A stretch of DNA of 64,000 nucleotides from Waterburya agarophytonicola KI4 (GTDB lineage Bacteria > Cyanobacteriota > Cyanobacteriia > Cyanobacteriales > Xenococcaceae), in NCBI RefSeq assembly GCF_020640915.1, contig NZ_JADWDC010000022.1, forward strand, positions 1 through 64,000, written 5' to 3'. Each line of letters opens with the position of its first letter. Positions within the stretch are counted from its first letter, which is position 1. Shown in pieces: positions 46,208-55,423 of the stretch. Under the pieces are notes generated by a model. It made no database searches. It was not told the DNA's origin and saw nothing but the letters and a program-made list of their open reading frames with translations. The translations under genes and the position numbers were made by a program.

Positions 46208-47068
46208 TTATCTAAATAAGAATATTGGTATGTGAGAAATACGCAACATTTGAGCCGTAGTACTACCAATTACTAAGTGGCGAATACGACTATGACCATA
46301 AGCACCCATTAGTAATAAATCTATATTTTCTTGTTCTATATATTGTTCTATTTCTGGTTCTGGTTCCCCCGATAATAGTTGGCAGATCGGATTTAATCCA
46401 GCTGCTTTGACTTGATTGGCGGCAGATTCTAGAATTTTTCTAGCTTTTGCTTCGTTGCTTGTCGCCACAGAAATTATATGTAGCTCTAGGTCATGAAAAA
46501 TTGGCAATTTGACTAGATAATCTAATGCTTTCTGACAGCTTTTGCTACCGTCATCAGCGAGCAAAACCCGATAAACAGGCTGGAATTCTCTGGGGGTTAC
46601 TAAACAAGGCTTTTGACTAGAACGCACAATGCGTTCCATGTTTGCACCTAAATGTTCCCTAGCAAAATCTGCGTTTTCGCCTCTTTTGCCTAAAATAATC
46701 AGATCGCTATCTTTTTCTAACTGATGAAATAAATCCACTAAAAAACCAGTTTCATGGGTTAGTTTAACTCGGTCGATCTTGCGATCGCGAAAAAAATTCC
46801 GCGCTTCTTTTAAAATAATCTTGGCTCTTTCATGATTGATTTTGGCTCTAGCTGCTTCTATCTCTACTAGTTCGCTTAAGAGTTGTTGATAAGAATCAAT
46901 GCCGATGTTACCTGAAAAATCAACACTTTGGACTGCCTTTTCCCCACGACGATCTGTTACATAAAGGATTTCAATTTCAAAATCCATTGTTTGAGCTAGC
47001 CATGCTGCATATTCGTAGCTTACCTGGGAATATGCCGAGCCATCAGTACACAAAAGAATCTTTTTCAT
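46208..47068 (-). CDS. tandem-domain universal stress protein
   Basis: A 286-residue protein with two UspA domains. Domain 1 (about 1-145) starts KKILLCTDGSAYSQVSYEYA and ends GANMERIVRSSQKPCLVTP. Domain 2 (about 155-286) ends with the ATP-binding motif GAYGHSRIRHLVIGST (G-2x-G-9x-G-S/T). So domain 2 likely binds ATP; domain 1 has a weaker GKRGENADF site. It lies 79 bp after cysK's start on the same strand. Confidence 0.9.
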   Translation of the reverse strand: MKKILLCTDGSAYSQVSYEYAAWLAQTMDFEIEILYVTDRRGEKAVQSVDFSGNIGIDSYQQLLSELVEIEAARAKINHERAKIILKEARNFFRDRKIDRVKLTHETGFLVDLFHQLEKDSDLIILGKRGENADFAREHLGANMERIVRSSQKPCLVTPREFQPVYRVLLADDGSKSCQKALDYLVKLPIFHDLELHIISVATSNEAKARKILESAANQVKAAGLNPICQLLSGEPEPEIEQYIEQENIDLLLMGAYGHSRIRHLVIGSTTAQMLRISHIPIFLFR

Positions 47069-47120
47069 AAATTATTGGAGAATGAAGAACTAGAATTTTT
47101 TTCTAGAATGGCGAATAATG

Positions 47121-47170
47121 CTATTTTACGAATTAGAAGCAAAATCTATTTTACGAATTAGAAGCAAAAT
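47121..47170. repeat. 25-bp exact tandem duplication
   Basis: Two exact copies of a 25-bp unit beginning CTATTTTACGAATTAGAAGC sit at 47121-47145 and 47146-47170, followed by the first bases of a third (CTAT). They lie just upstream of the YciI start at 47196. Confidence 0.9.
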
Positions 47171-47195
47171 CTATGAAGAAGAAGATTAAAAAGTA

Positions 47196-47462
47196 ATGAA
47201 ATATGTCATGTGGGGTAGTTATTGTGACAACGCCCTCGAAAAACGCACCCCTTTCCGTCAAGCTCATTTGGATGGTCTTACAGGTCAAAAAGAACGAGGA
47301 GTCTTGGTTACTTTAGGCCCAACTAAGGATAATACTCAGGTTTTTGGTATCTACGAAGCAGATGATGAGCTGACAGTACGTAACTTAATAGAGTCCGATC
47401 CTTATTGGCAAAATGGCATCTGGACGGAATACCAAGTTAAAGAATGGATTCAGGCATTTTAA
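47196..47462 (+). CDS. YciI-like protein
   Basis: An 88-residue ferredoxin-like-fold protein. MKYVMWGSYCDNALEKRTPFRQAHLDGL contains the conserved His (RxxHL), and VLVTLGPTKDNTQVFGIYEADD and LIESDPYWQNGIWTEYQVKEW follow, all as in YciI/DUF1330-like proteins. The function is not established; some relatives are dechlorinases or muconolactone-like isomerases. It stands alone, with a tandem duplication just upstream. Confidence 0.85.
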   Translation: MKYVMWGSYCDNALEKRTPFRQAHLDGLTGQKERGVLVTLGPTKDNTQVFGIYEADDELTVRNLIESDPYWQNGIWTEYQVKEWIQAF

Positions 47463-47555
47463 TTAATTTAACGTCCTAGCATCTGATGAGTTTGTTGGCT
47501 GAAAAACATATAGTTCAATCTAACTTTCGTATTGACACTATTATCAAGTTTCCAG

Positions 47556-47581
47556 AGATAATTATCTTTAGATAATTATCT
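47556..47581. repeat. paired 12-bp palindromes
   Basis: AGATAATTATCT occurs twice (47556-47567 and 47570-47581) with two bases between. Each copy is its own reverse complement. The pair lies between the convergent YciI and ABC-ATPase genes, and could be a hairpin or paired binding sites. Confidence 0.85.
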
Positions 47582-47596
47582 TTGCTGATTAGTTGT

Positions 47597-48739
47597 TTAC
47601 ACTTTTACCAACGACTGATTATTAATATTAGGAGAAATAGGAAAAACTCGCGGAGAAGCGATCTTCAAAGTTAACTTAACCTTTGTTCCTACTGAGATCG
47701 CATTACTAAGATCTGTGCGGGCATGAATTCTTTTTCCCGATCCTGTTTCTACACAATAATCATATTCTCTACCCAAAAATTGCCTGTCTACTACTACTAT
47801 ATTTGAACTCAGATCGGGAGCTAGCAGAATATCTTCTTGACGCAACATCAAATCTCCTTCCTTATCTGAAGTCTTGGTTGCGTTATTAAATATTGCCACT
47901 TCTCCTAATTCAGTAATCCAGACTTGATTTTCTCTTTTAGCAGGTACAAAGTTTGCTTGAGTAACAAACTCTGCCACAAAACGAGATTGAGGATTGAGAT
48001 ATATCTCTTCTGGCGTTCCGACTTGTTCTAGTTTGCCATTTCGCATGACGGCAATTTTATCGGAAATAGCGAGGGCTTCCTCGCGATCGTGAGTAACGAA
48101 GATCGCCGATGTTCCTGCTGCTTTTAGAATAGCTCTAATTTCTGCTCTCAGACGATGTCTTACTTGAACGTCTAAATTGCTCAAGGGTTCATCTAGTAAA
48201 ATTAAGGCTGGTTGGGGTGCTAAAGCTCTTGCTAGAGAGATACGTTGCTGTTGTCCTCCAGATAGTTGATGGGGATAGCGTTTTTGTAATCCCGTCAATC
48301 CTACTAATTCTAGAACGTCGACTACTCTTTGTCGTATTCGATCGTTAACTATTTTTTTACTGGAAAAGATACCTTTACTGTGTTTTTTAACTTGATTTTT
48401 TAAACCAAAGGCAATATTTTCTGCTACTGTTAAATGAGGAAATAAGGCATAGTCTTGAAAAACCATTCCTGTGTTACGTTTTTCAGCTGCTATAAAATCA
48501 CAATTGGTACAAACTACTTTTCCTGCTATCTCTACTACTCCTTGAGAAATAGACTCAAAACCTGCAATTATTCTAAGTAAGGTAGTTTTACCGCATCCCG
48601 AAGGACCAAGTAAACCAAGTAATTCTCCATGCTCCAAGGTTAAACTAACATCATCTAGAACTAATGTTTGACCGTTATCTGATCGATTAGAATAGGTTTT
48701 AGTAATGTTTTTGAGTTGAAGAATTACTGAATGTTCCAT
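47597..48739 (-). CDS. ABC transporter ATPase, iron(III)/FutC-like
   Basis: A 380-residue importer ATPase. Walker A GLLGPSGCGKTT is near residue 43. The Q-loop is FQDYALFPHLT, the signature LSGGQQQR, Walker B LILLDEPLSNLD and the H-loop THDREEAL. A C-terminal TOBE-like region follows (about 270-375) with LMLRQEDILL. Motif spacing fits FbpC/FutC or PotA types. The permease and binding-protein genes are not next to it, so the substrate is inferred; iron is the most likely because of the sequence style. Confidence 0.85.
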   Translation of the reverse strand: MEHSVILQLKNITKTYSNRSDNGQTLVLDDVSLTLEHGELLGLLGPSGCGKTTLLRIIAGFESISQGVVEIAGKVVCTNCDFIAAEKRNTGMVFQDYALFPHLTVAENIAFGLKNQVKKHSKGIFSSKKIVNDRIRQRVVDVLELVGLTGLQKRYPHQLSGGQQQRISLARALAPQPALILLDEPLSNLDVQVRHRLRAEIRAILKAAGTSAIFVTHDREEALAISDKIAVMRNGKLEQVGTPEEIYLNPQSRFVAEFVTQANFVPAKRENQVWITELGEVAIFNNATKTSDKEGDLMLRQEDILLAPDLSSNIVVVDRQFLGREYDYCVETGSGKRIHARTDLSNAISVGTKVKLTLKIASPRVFPISPNINNQSLVKV

Positions 48740-48859
48740 ATTTTATTTTTGAGGGAACTTTGAGACAGATTCCCTAGTTGATTGGACAGTGTTTGATAGG
48801 AATTGTTTTCAATTAAAGTTTAACTCATTCTCTCCCATCAAACTTTCTCAAACTTATTT

Positions 48860-49879
48860 TTATCTCAAGCTATAGGGAAGAGAGAGATCGTTACTAACCA
48901 AAAGTAGTAAGCGACGGCGGTTATTTAAAGCTTTCTCATAGTCAGGATTTACTTGTAATGCTTGATTGTAGGATTTTATGGCTTCCTTGGTTTGTTTTAG
49001 AGCTTCTAGTGCAGCACCGCGATTATTCCACGCCAAATCGTAATCAGGTTTGAGAGCGATCGCTTGGTCGTAAGCAGCGATCGCCTGTTGATATTTTTTA
49101 AGCTGGAGATATATATTACCTAAGTTGTACCAAGCTTGATGTTGCTCTGGTTCTAGCTCAATAATTTTTTGATAAATGGTAATTGCCTCTCCATGTCGCT
49201 CTAATTTATTTAACAGACTACCTTGACTATATAATGCTGGGTAATAGTCGGGGTTTAAATAGCTAACTTGTTGATAGCTGATAATTGCCCTTTCGTAGTT
49301 TCCTGTTTTTTCTAAAACCTTTGCCATCTGATAGTGAGCTACATGAAAGTCAGATTTTATAGAGATCGCTCGTTCATAAGCTGCGATCGCTTTATTATAT
49401 TGTCCTAGATGCTTATAAGCATTACCCTGGTTATACCAAGCCGTATGCTCGCTATCATCTAGTTGAATTGCTCGTTCGTAGGCATCAACTGCTTGAGAAT
49501 ACTGCTGGAGATGACTCAAGGCAATACCGCGACGATACCAAGCTTGTTCGAGATCGTCACGCAGAGATAATGCTCGATCAAAACAAACTATTGATTCGCG
49601 ATATTTTTGTTGCTGTTGAAGGGCAACGCCACGATTGAGCCAAGTTTGATAATGAATTGATTGAGCATCATTGCCTAAAGCATCACAAGAAATATTCTGT
49701 TCGTGTTGTTGCAAACGGTTAACCAGTTCCCTTGATTGACCGTAAGCATAATAAGCCTTTCTGGCGTTTATTTCTAATTCTTCTGGAATACTAGAAATAG
49801 TTGCTAAAGATGGTGGCACAGAGATTGTCAAAATGCTGGTACTTATTACTGCTACAGTTAACCAATTGGGGTGCTTCAT
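48860..49879 (-). CDS. TPR-repeat protein with signal peptide
   Basis: A 339-residue protein. An N-terminal hydrophobic signal (about residues 8-26, ending SLA) suggests export or membrane anchoring. From about residue 70 to 325 there are seven tandem TPRs with the pattern AWYNxGxALxxLxxYxxAIxxYxxAIxLxP, for example AWYNQGNAYKHLGQYNKAIA. Such proteins are scaffolds. No enzymatic domain is present, and the partner is unknown. Confidence 0.88.
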   Translation of the reverse strand: MKHPNWLTVAVISTSILTISVPPSLATISSIPEELEINARKAYYAYGQSRELVNRLQQHEQNISCDALGNDAQSIHYQTWLNRGVALQQQQKYRESIVCFDRALSLRDDLEQAWYRRGIALSHLQQYSQAVDAYERAIQLDDSEHTAWYNQGNAYKHLGQYNKAIAAYERAISIKSDFHVAHYQMAKVLEKTGNYERAIISYQQVSYLNPDYYPALYSQGSLLNKLERHGEAITIYQKIIELEPEQHQAWYNLGNIYLQLKKYQQAIAAYDQAIALKPDYDLAWNNRGAALEALKQTKEAIKSYNQALQVNPDYEKALNNRRRLLLLVSNDLSLPYSLR

Positions 49880-50047
49880 GGATTTTTCATCGACTTCTTT
49901 ACTTTCTTTATCTAAATTTGATATCGAATTAAAGAGTGCGATCGAGATCGGTTAACCGTTGCGATCTACAACCAGCAATTGTCGTTTTGAGCAAAACAGA
50001 ACATTAGTTCTACAAAAGCGATCGCGTATTCCCAGATATAAACGAAG

Positions 50048-50935
50048 TCAATCCACATCAGGCGTATTAAACTGGCGGTAACTCTCTACGGTATTACTCA
50101 ATAACATTGCCACTGTCATAGGACCAATTCCCCCTGGTACGGGAGTGATATAACTAGCTATCTCAGCCACTTCTTCAAAAGCCACATCCCCAACCAATTT
50201 AGATTTACCTTCTTTTCCTTCCACTCGATTAATCCCCACATCAATTACTACTGCCCCAGGTTTAACCAGATCGCGGGTAATCATCTCTGGTTTACCTACG
50301 GCTGCTACCAAAATATCTGCTTCGCGACATACTGCACCCAAGTTTTCCGTGCGAGAATGAGCCATAGTTACCGTGGCATTTTGTTCGAGCAACATCAAAG
50401 CTACGGGTTTGCCCACCAAAATACTTCTGCCAATTACCACCGCTTTTTTACCAGAGATCGGAATGTGATATTCTTGCAAAAGTCTCATTACTCCTGCGGG
50501 GGTGCAGCTACGCAAACCAGATTCGGATCGCACTAATTTCCCCAAATTAACTTGATGTAAACCATCGGCATCTTTATCAGGATGGATACAGTGAAGCAAA
50601 GAAATTGAATCTAGATGTTCTGGTAATGGTAGTTGTACCAAAATTCCATCCACGCGATCGTCTTGATTTAATTCTTTAATTGTTTCCGCCAATTCTGCTT
50701 GAGTTGCATCCCCTGGGAAATGCTTCCCAAGAGATGCAATTCCCACTTTTTGACAGGCTCGCTCTTTATTGCGGACATAAACAGCACTAGCAGGATTATC
50801 TCCCACCATTAACACTGCCAAACCAGGAGGACGACCTATCTTAGATTCTAGGGTCGCTACTTTTTCTTTTAACTCTAACTGAATCTTTTGAGCCAAAGCT
50901 TTACCGTCGAGTATCTGAGGTATGGAAGCAGACAT
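50048..50935 (-). CDS. folD: methylene-tetrahydrofolate dehydrogenase/cyclohydrolase
   Basis: A 295-residue bifunctional enzyme interconverting 5,10-methylene- and 10-formyl-tetrahydrofolate. The catalytic Lys region is [14 protein letters not shown] (near residue 55). [15 protein letters not shown] follows. The NADP site is [18 protein letters not shown]. The signature [15 protein letters not shown] is near the C-terminus. Length is normal. Confidence 0.96.
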   Translation of the reverse strand: MSASIPQILDGKALAQKIQLELKEKVATLESKIGRPPGLAVLMVGDNPASAVYVRNKERACQKVGIASLGKHFPGDATQAELAETIKELNQDDRVDGILVQLPLPEHLDSISLLHCIHPDKDADGLHQVNLGKLVRSESGLRSCTPAGVMRLLQEYHIPISGKKAVVIGRSILVGKPVALMLLEQNATVTMAHSRTENLGAVCREADILVAAVGKPEMITRDLVKPGAVVIDVGINRVEGKEGKSKLVGDVAFEEVAEIASYITPVPGGIGPMTVAMLLSNTVESYRQFNTPDVD

Positions 50936-50995
50936 AGATAAATTGAAAAATTAAAAAGTTAAGCTGGAGTCGATGACTGGTAAAAAGGATGAAAA

Positions 50996-51385
50996 ATGTT
51001 AGTTTCCCATTTTAGATTTGAACCAGTTCTAAACAAACTCAAGTATATTAGCCTGTGGGGAATATTGTTGAGTAGTTTAGTTGGTTGTAAGCCACCGCAT
51101 ATATCTATCGAGCAAATTTCTCCGAAAAAAATCGGAAAAATCGTCTATCTTACGGGTAAAGTAGTACATTTAGCCCCTTTTGTCGATAACACGGCATATC
51201 AAATAGAAGATATCACGGGTAAAATTTGGATTATTACGACCCAACAAGCTCCAAAGTTAGGTCAAAAGATAAGTATTAAAGGAAAGATTGAATATCAAAG
51301 TTTGCCTTTTGCCGATCGCGAATTAGGCGATTTCTATTTGGTTGAATTAGAACAGTTACCACCAACAACCGAGCAAACTAATTGA
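50996..51385 (+). CDS. small OB-fold-like lipoprotein
   Basis: A 129-residue protein with a hydrophobic signal (about residues 18-30) ending in the lipobox-like SSLVGC, so it may be a lipoprotein. The rest is beta-rich: IGKIVYLTGKVVHLAPF, AYQIEDITGKIWIITTQQ, LGQKISIKGKIEYQ. This strand pattern looks like an OB-fold of the YgiW/DUF388 type. It is divergent from folD and 47 bp upstream of the Nudix gene, possibly co-transcribed with it. The function is unknown. Confidence 0.7.
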   Translation: MLVSHFRFEPVLNKLKYISLWGILLSSLVGCKPPHISIEQISPKKIGKIVYLTGKVVHLAPFVDNTAYQIEDITGKIWIITTQQAPKLGQKISIKGKIEYQSLPFADRELGDFYLVELEQLPPTTEQTN

Positions 51386-51432
51386 TCGATCAAGTAAAAT
51401 TAAACAAGATTTTTTACAATTAATTAAGTTTT

Positions 51433-51882
51433 ATGAAAAAAACTTTTATATCTTCAGAACCAATAGCCGTGGCGATGGCAATAATATATCAAGAAGGAAA
51501 ATATTTGATGCAGTTACGGGATGATATTCCAGGAATTCTTTACCCAGGAGTTTGGGGGTTATTTGGCGGTCATTTAGACCCTGGAGAAGAACCAGAAGCA
51601 GGGCTAAAAAGGGAATTGATTGAGGAAATAAACTACAGTGTCGATCAACTAACCAAATTTCGTTGCTACGCCGATAGTAAGATTATTCGTCATATGTATT
51701 CCTGTCCTTTACTCGTTCCCATTGAAAGACTCCAGCTTAATGAGGGATGGGATTTGGGTTTGTTAACTGTGGCAGATATCCAGAGGGGTTATGGCTATTC
51801 GACTAAAGCTCAACAAGAGCGTTCGCTAGGGGATATTCATCGTCAAATGATGTTAGATTTCATTGCTACCCAAACACGTTAA
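51433..51882 (+). CDS. Nudix hydrolase
   Basis: A 149-residue Nudix protein. The box GHLDPGEEPEAGLKRELIEE (about residues 47-66) matches GX5EX7REUXEEXGU except that the last part reads EEINY rather than EE-x-G-U. PGVWGLFGGHLDPGEEP is typical of ADP-ribose/NDP-sugar hydrolases. The substrate cannot be told. Confidence 0.9.
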   Translation: MKKTFISSEPIAVAMAIIYQEGKYLMQLRDDIPGILYPGVWGLFGGHLDPGEEPEAGLKRELIEEINYSVDQLTKFRCYADSKIIRHMYSCPLLVPIERLQLNEGWDLGLLTVADIQRGYGYSTKAQQERSLGDIHRQMMLDFIATQTR

Positions 51883-52070
51883 ATCGATTTAGCTAGTTAT
51901 TGCCTCAAGCAGATAATAACTGCAAAATGTTATACATATATGGAGGATAGACTTTTGTAATATATTAATTATTAATGTTGTTTCTATTTTGGTAAATTAA
52001 AGTATTAAAGTATTGACAGTCTTTGCTAAGATTTCTCAGTCTAATTCATTACTATAAAATTAGCTCAATT

Positions 52071-53438
52071 ATGAACTATTCTTCTAAGGGTTTTGGTTTC
52101 ATTTCCAACTTCTTAAAATCAAACAAGAGTGCTAGAACAGTCAAATTAGTTGCTGCCTTAGTCACAACTTCCGCCTTAGTATCTCAAGGTAGTTCTCCTG
52201 TAACAGCAGCATTAGAAGATAGTCCTAAAAATGTAATCGATGAAGTTTGGCAGATTGTCAATAACGAATATGTAGATCGAGAATTCAATCATGTAGATTG
52301 GAAAATTACCAGACAAGATCTGTTACACAAAAGTTACAGCGATCGCAAAGCAGCCTACAAAGCAATTCGCCAGTCTCTCCAAGACTTAGGAGATCCCTAC
52401 ACTCGCTTTTTAGAACCAAAAGAATATCAAGAGTTAACCAGTCAAACTTCAGGGGAACTTTCTGGTATTGGCATTCGCTTGGGAATTGATAAAAAGACGA
52501 GTAAGTTGACCATTGTCGAGCCGATTCCCAACTCCCCTGCTAGTGAAGTAGGATTAAAATCGGGCGATCGTATTGTCTCGATTGACGGAAAACCAACTGA
52601 ATTGATGACTTTAGAACAAGCCTCGGCAGAAATAAAAGGAGAAGTCGGTACGGAAGTAGAATTAAAAATAGTTCGGGAAGGAGAGCCAGCTTTTGAAGTT
52701 GCGATCGCCAGAGCGCAGATCGAACTACCTTCTGTTAGTTATAACCTCAAACAAGAACAGGATTCCAAAGTAGGTTATATCAAGCTCGATGAATTTAGTT
52801 CCCACGCAGCCGAACAAATGCAGAAAGCGATCGAAGATCTTAGCAATAAACAAGCTTCAGGCTTTATTTTAGATCTGCGGGGCAATCCTGGGGGCTTGCT
52901 CTTTTCTAGCGTAGAAATCGCTCGTATGTGGATGAAAGAAGGTGCAATTGTTTCCACCATTGATCGCAAGGGGGGTAATGAAAAATTCTCTGCTAATGGC
53001 AAATCAATAACTGATTTACCTCTAGTGGTTTTGGTAGATGGTTATTCCGCTAGTGCTAGCGAAATTTTAGCAGGGGCATTAAAAGAGAATCATCGCGCCA
53101 AAGTGGTAGGGAGTCGTACCTATGGAAAAGGAACAGTACAATCAGTTCATGCTCTTTCTGATGGTTCGGGTTTGGCTGTTACCATTGCTCGTTATTATCC
53201 CCCTAGTGGTATAGATATTAACAAAAAAGGTATTGCTCCCGATATCAAGGTAGATCTAAGTCGCGAAGAACAAACTAATTTAGCCGTTAATCCCGATTTG
53301 ATTGGTACAACAGCAGATCCTCAATACAAAAGAGCCGTTAGCATCTTGAAGGGCGAGTTTGTCAGTCAAACAAGGAACAATTCCCCCAAAGCTTTTAATA
53401 GCGATCGAGCTATCCCCAATCTACCCAATCTCAACTAA
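52071..53438 (+). CDS. carboxyl-terminal processing protease (Ctp, S41)
   Basis: A 455-residue periplasmic or lumenal protease. The N-terminus has a Sec-type signal (about residues 20-47 ending VTA). A PDZ domain covers about 125-210, with SGIGIRLGIDKKTSK and VGLKSGDRIVSIDG. The S41 domain follows with LDLRGNPGGLL, catalytic Ser in DGYSASASE (near residue 328) and catalytic Lys in RTYGKGTVQ (near 353). ATG at 52071 gives the usual signal start; the frame is open to 52023. CtpA matures the D1 protein in cyanobacteria; this may be CtpA, CtpB or CtpC, which I cannot separate. Confidence 0.9.
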   Translation: MNYSSKGFGFISNFLKSNKSARTVKLVAALVTTSALVSQGSSPVTAALEDSPKNVIDEVWQIVNNEYVDREFNHVDWKITRQDLLHKSYSDRKAAYKAIRQSLQDLGDPYTRFLEPKEYQELTSQTSGELSGIGIRLGIDKKTSKLTIVEPIPNSPASEVGLKSGDRIVSIDGKPTELMTLEQASAEIKGEVGTEVELKIVREGEPAFEVAIARAQIELPSVSYNLKQEQDSKVGYIKLDEFSSHAAEQMQKAIEDLSNKQASGFILDLRGNPGGLLFSSVEIARMWMKEGAIVSTIDRKGGNEKFSANGKSITDLPLVVLVDGYSASASEILAGALKENHRAKVVGSRTYGKGTVQSVHALSDGSGLAVTIARYYPPSGIDINKKGIAPDIKVDLSREEQTNLAVNPDLIGTTADPQYKRAVSILKGEFVSQTRNNSPKAFNSDRAIPNLPNLN

Positions 53439-53598
53439 AACATCAGACTTACGATTAAGATAATTTAGCAAAATGTGAGTTTGATACTTTTTTTGGGCAA
53501 TTTACTTATATACGTCTAATGTGTATATTCAATCTTAAAGATATCCTCATTGGACGTTATGTGTATATGAGTAGTAGTTTTTGACCGATTAAAATTTT

Positions 53599-54375
53599 AT
53601 GACAACATCAAACGTGGCATCTGCGGTAAATTCTTCTAGCGCAACTCAATCTATTGAAGAAGTATCAATCATCATTGCAGCCAAAGACTTGACTCCGACA
53701 ATGATGAGCCAAGATTTTCTTAAATTTAGCGGTATTATTCCCCAAGAATGGGAATTAGCTCAAAAGCCCGTACTCAACCCCAATTATGCCCAGCTAAACT
53801 TCACTAATGGCGTCAATATCAATGCTCAACCTCGAAGTATTACTATCAGCGAATCTTTAGGGGCGAAAAAGCTAGAGGAGTTATATCTTGCTTCTGTTGC
53901 TAGCAAATACATCGAAAAATTACCCCACGCAGAATATGTGGGTTTGAGTTGTAGTCCTAAAATTTTAATTCCCTTTCCTTCCGCCCCTGAAAACGTACGC
54001 AAATATATCACTGGAACTTTATTGGGTTCTGGATCTTGGAAAAACATTGGTAAAGCTCCCGTACAGGCAGGTATTAACTTGATGTATCTACTAGATCGAT
54101 GTCAACTAACCATGAGCATTTCCGAAGCTAGACTACAACAACCCGAGAAACAACCCATTACCGCAATTTTATTTTCAGGAAACTTTAACTACAGTATTAA
54201 TCCCCAAGAAAAATCAAAAGATCCCTCGGCTCAAATCAGCAGCTTTTTAAACAACTGGAAAAATGATTTTGAAGAGTTCCAAACTATAGTCAACGAGAAA
54301 TTTCTCGATGCCAATGCTCAAGATGGGAGTAACTCTATTGGCGAAACTAGTTTATTTCCCAATCAAACTCTCTAG
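53599..54375 (+). CDS. conserved cyanobacterial protein of unknown function
   Basis: A 258-residue soluble protein I do not recognise as a named family. It has no signal peptide. Segments include SIIIAAKDLTPTMMSQDFLKFSGIIPQEWELA, VGLSCSPKILIPFPSA and AILFSGNFNYSI. The beginning and end are low in complexity. The repeated theme of strand-turn-strand with a long C-terminal helix (FLNNWKNDFEEFQTIVNEKFLD) suggests a mixed fold. It sits 55 bp upstream of rpmF in the same direction. Confidence 0.6.
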   Translation: MTTSNVASAVNSSSATQSIEEVSIIIAAKDLTPTMMSQDFLKFSGIIPQEWELAQKPVLNPNYAQLNFTNGVNINAQPRSITISESLGAKKLEELYLASVASKYIEKLPHAEYVGLSCSPKILIPFPSAPENVRKYITGTLLGSGSWKNIGKAPVQAGINLMYLLDRCQLTMSISEARLQQPEKQPITAILFSGNFNYSINPQEKSKDPSAQISSFLNNWKNDFEEFQTIVNEKFLDANAQDGSNSIGETSLFPNQTL

Positions 54376-54430
54376 CTTTTTTTTGGGAAACCATTACAAT
54401 AGAAAGGTTGTTCTTTTAAATTAATTCATT

Positions 54431-54607
54431 ATGGCAGTACCAAAGAAGAAAACTTCTAAATCAAAACGTGATAGTCGTAAAGCAGTCTGGAAACGTAAAG
54501 CAGCAGTAGAAGCTCAAAAAGCACTGTCTTTGGGTAAATCTGTGTTGTCTGGACGTTCCAACAGTTTTGTATATCCTCAGGACGATGAAGACGATAACGA
54601 AGAGTAG
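54431..54607 (+). CDS. rpmF: 50S ribosomal protein L32
   Basis: A 58-residue protein not long enough for usual gene screens. It begins [20 protein letters not shown], the typical basic L32 N-terminus. The C-terminus is acidic (DDEDDNEE), a cyanobacterial feature. No zinc-binding cysteines are present, as in other cyanobacterial L32. Confidence 0.93.
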   Translation: MAVPKKKTSKSKRDSRKAVWKRKAAVEAQKALSLGKSVLSGRSNSFVYPQDDEDDNEE

Positions 54608-54707
54608 ATTTAGATTTGCTCCTGATCATTCTCAATAAGCTTAGAATAATGGTGTGTCTCCTTTGGGTGTCGCACCTTTGTTATTTTTGTAACTAAAATT
54701 AGCAATT

Positions 54708-55304
54708 ATGCCTGGAAAATATTTTACCAAACCAGAACCAGCCCAAAGCGATCGCGTTCCCCCTGGTCAATATTTGGCCAAAGGTTTTCCCGTTCTTTCC
54801 TATGGAGAGACTCCCCAAATAAATACCGATGATTGGTTATTTAAAGTATGGGGGTTAGTAACGGAAAGGCGTTTTAGTTGGGCGGATTTTATGGCTTTAC
54901 CCCAGCAAGACTTTACTGCCGATTTTCATTGTGTAACTCGCTGGTCAAAACTAGATGTTAAGTGGACGGGAGTTAGAGTGACAGATTTTCTTGCTGCGAT
55001 CGCGATGGACGATCGAGCAACCCATATTATGCAACATTGCTATGGTGACTACACCACCAATTTGACTTTAGAAGATTTTGCTCGACCCGAAAACTTTTTT
55101 GCTCATACTCTCGACGGCGCGCCCTTACCCGCCGAACACGGGGGACCAATGCGCTTGGTAGTACCTCATCTTTATGCTTGGAAAAGCGGAAAATGGATTA
55201 ATGGTATTGAATTTTTGGACCATAACGAAGAAGGTTTTTGGGAGCGTAATGGCTACCACAACCGAGGCGAACCTTGGGCAGAAGAGCGTTATGCTGGAAG
55301 GTAA
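54708..55304 (+). CDS. sulfite oxidase-like molybdopterin protein
   Basis: A 198-residue protein with the molybdopterin oxidoreductase fold. The Cys ligand is in DFHCVTRWSKLDVKWTGVRV (near residue 80), and HGGPMRLVVPHLYAWKSGKWI and GFWERNGYH follow. It is a one-domain form of the sulfite oxidase/YedY family, without heme or dimer domain. No twin-arginine signal is visible, so it may be cytoplasmic. The substrate is unknown. Confidence 0.88.
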   Translation: MPGKYFTKPEPAQSDRVPPGQYLAKGFPVLSYGETPQINTDDWLFKVWGLVTERRFSWADFMALPQQDFTADFHCVTRWSKLDVKWTGVRVTDFLAAIAMDDRATHIMQHCYGDYTTNLTLEDFARPENFFAHTLDGAPLPAEHGGPMRLVVPHLYAWKSGKWINGIEFLDHNEEGFWERNGYHNRGEPWAEERYAGR

Positions 55305-55423
55305 TAATTATTGATTGTTTGATAACTAAAAATTGCCTTATTTATAAAATTATTGAGAACAATTATTCACACCAAACAGTTTTAGTGTATATGTAAGATT
55401 ACTGACAATAAAAATATCTATTT

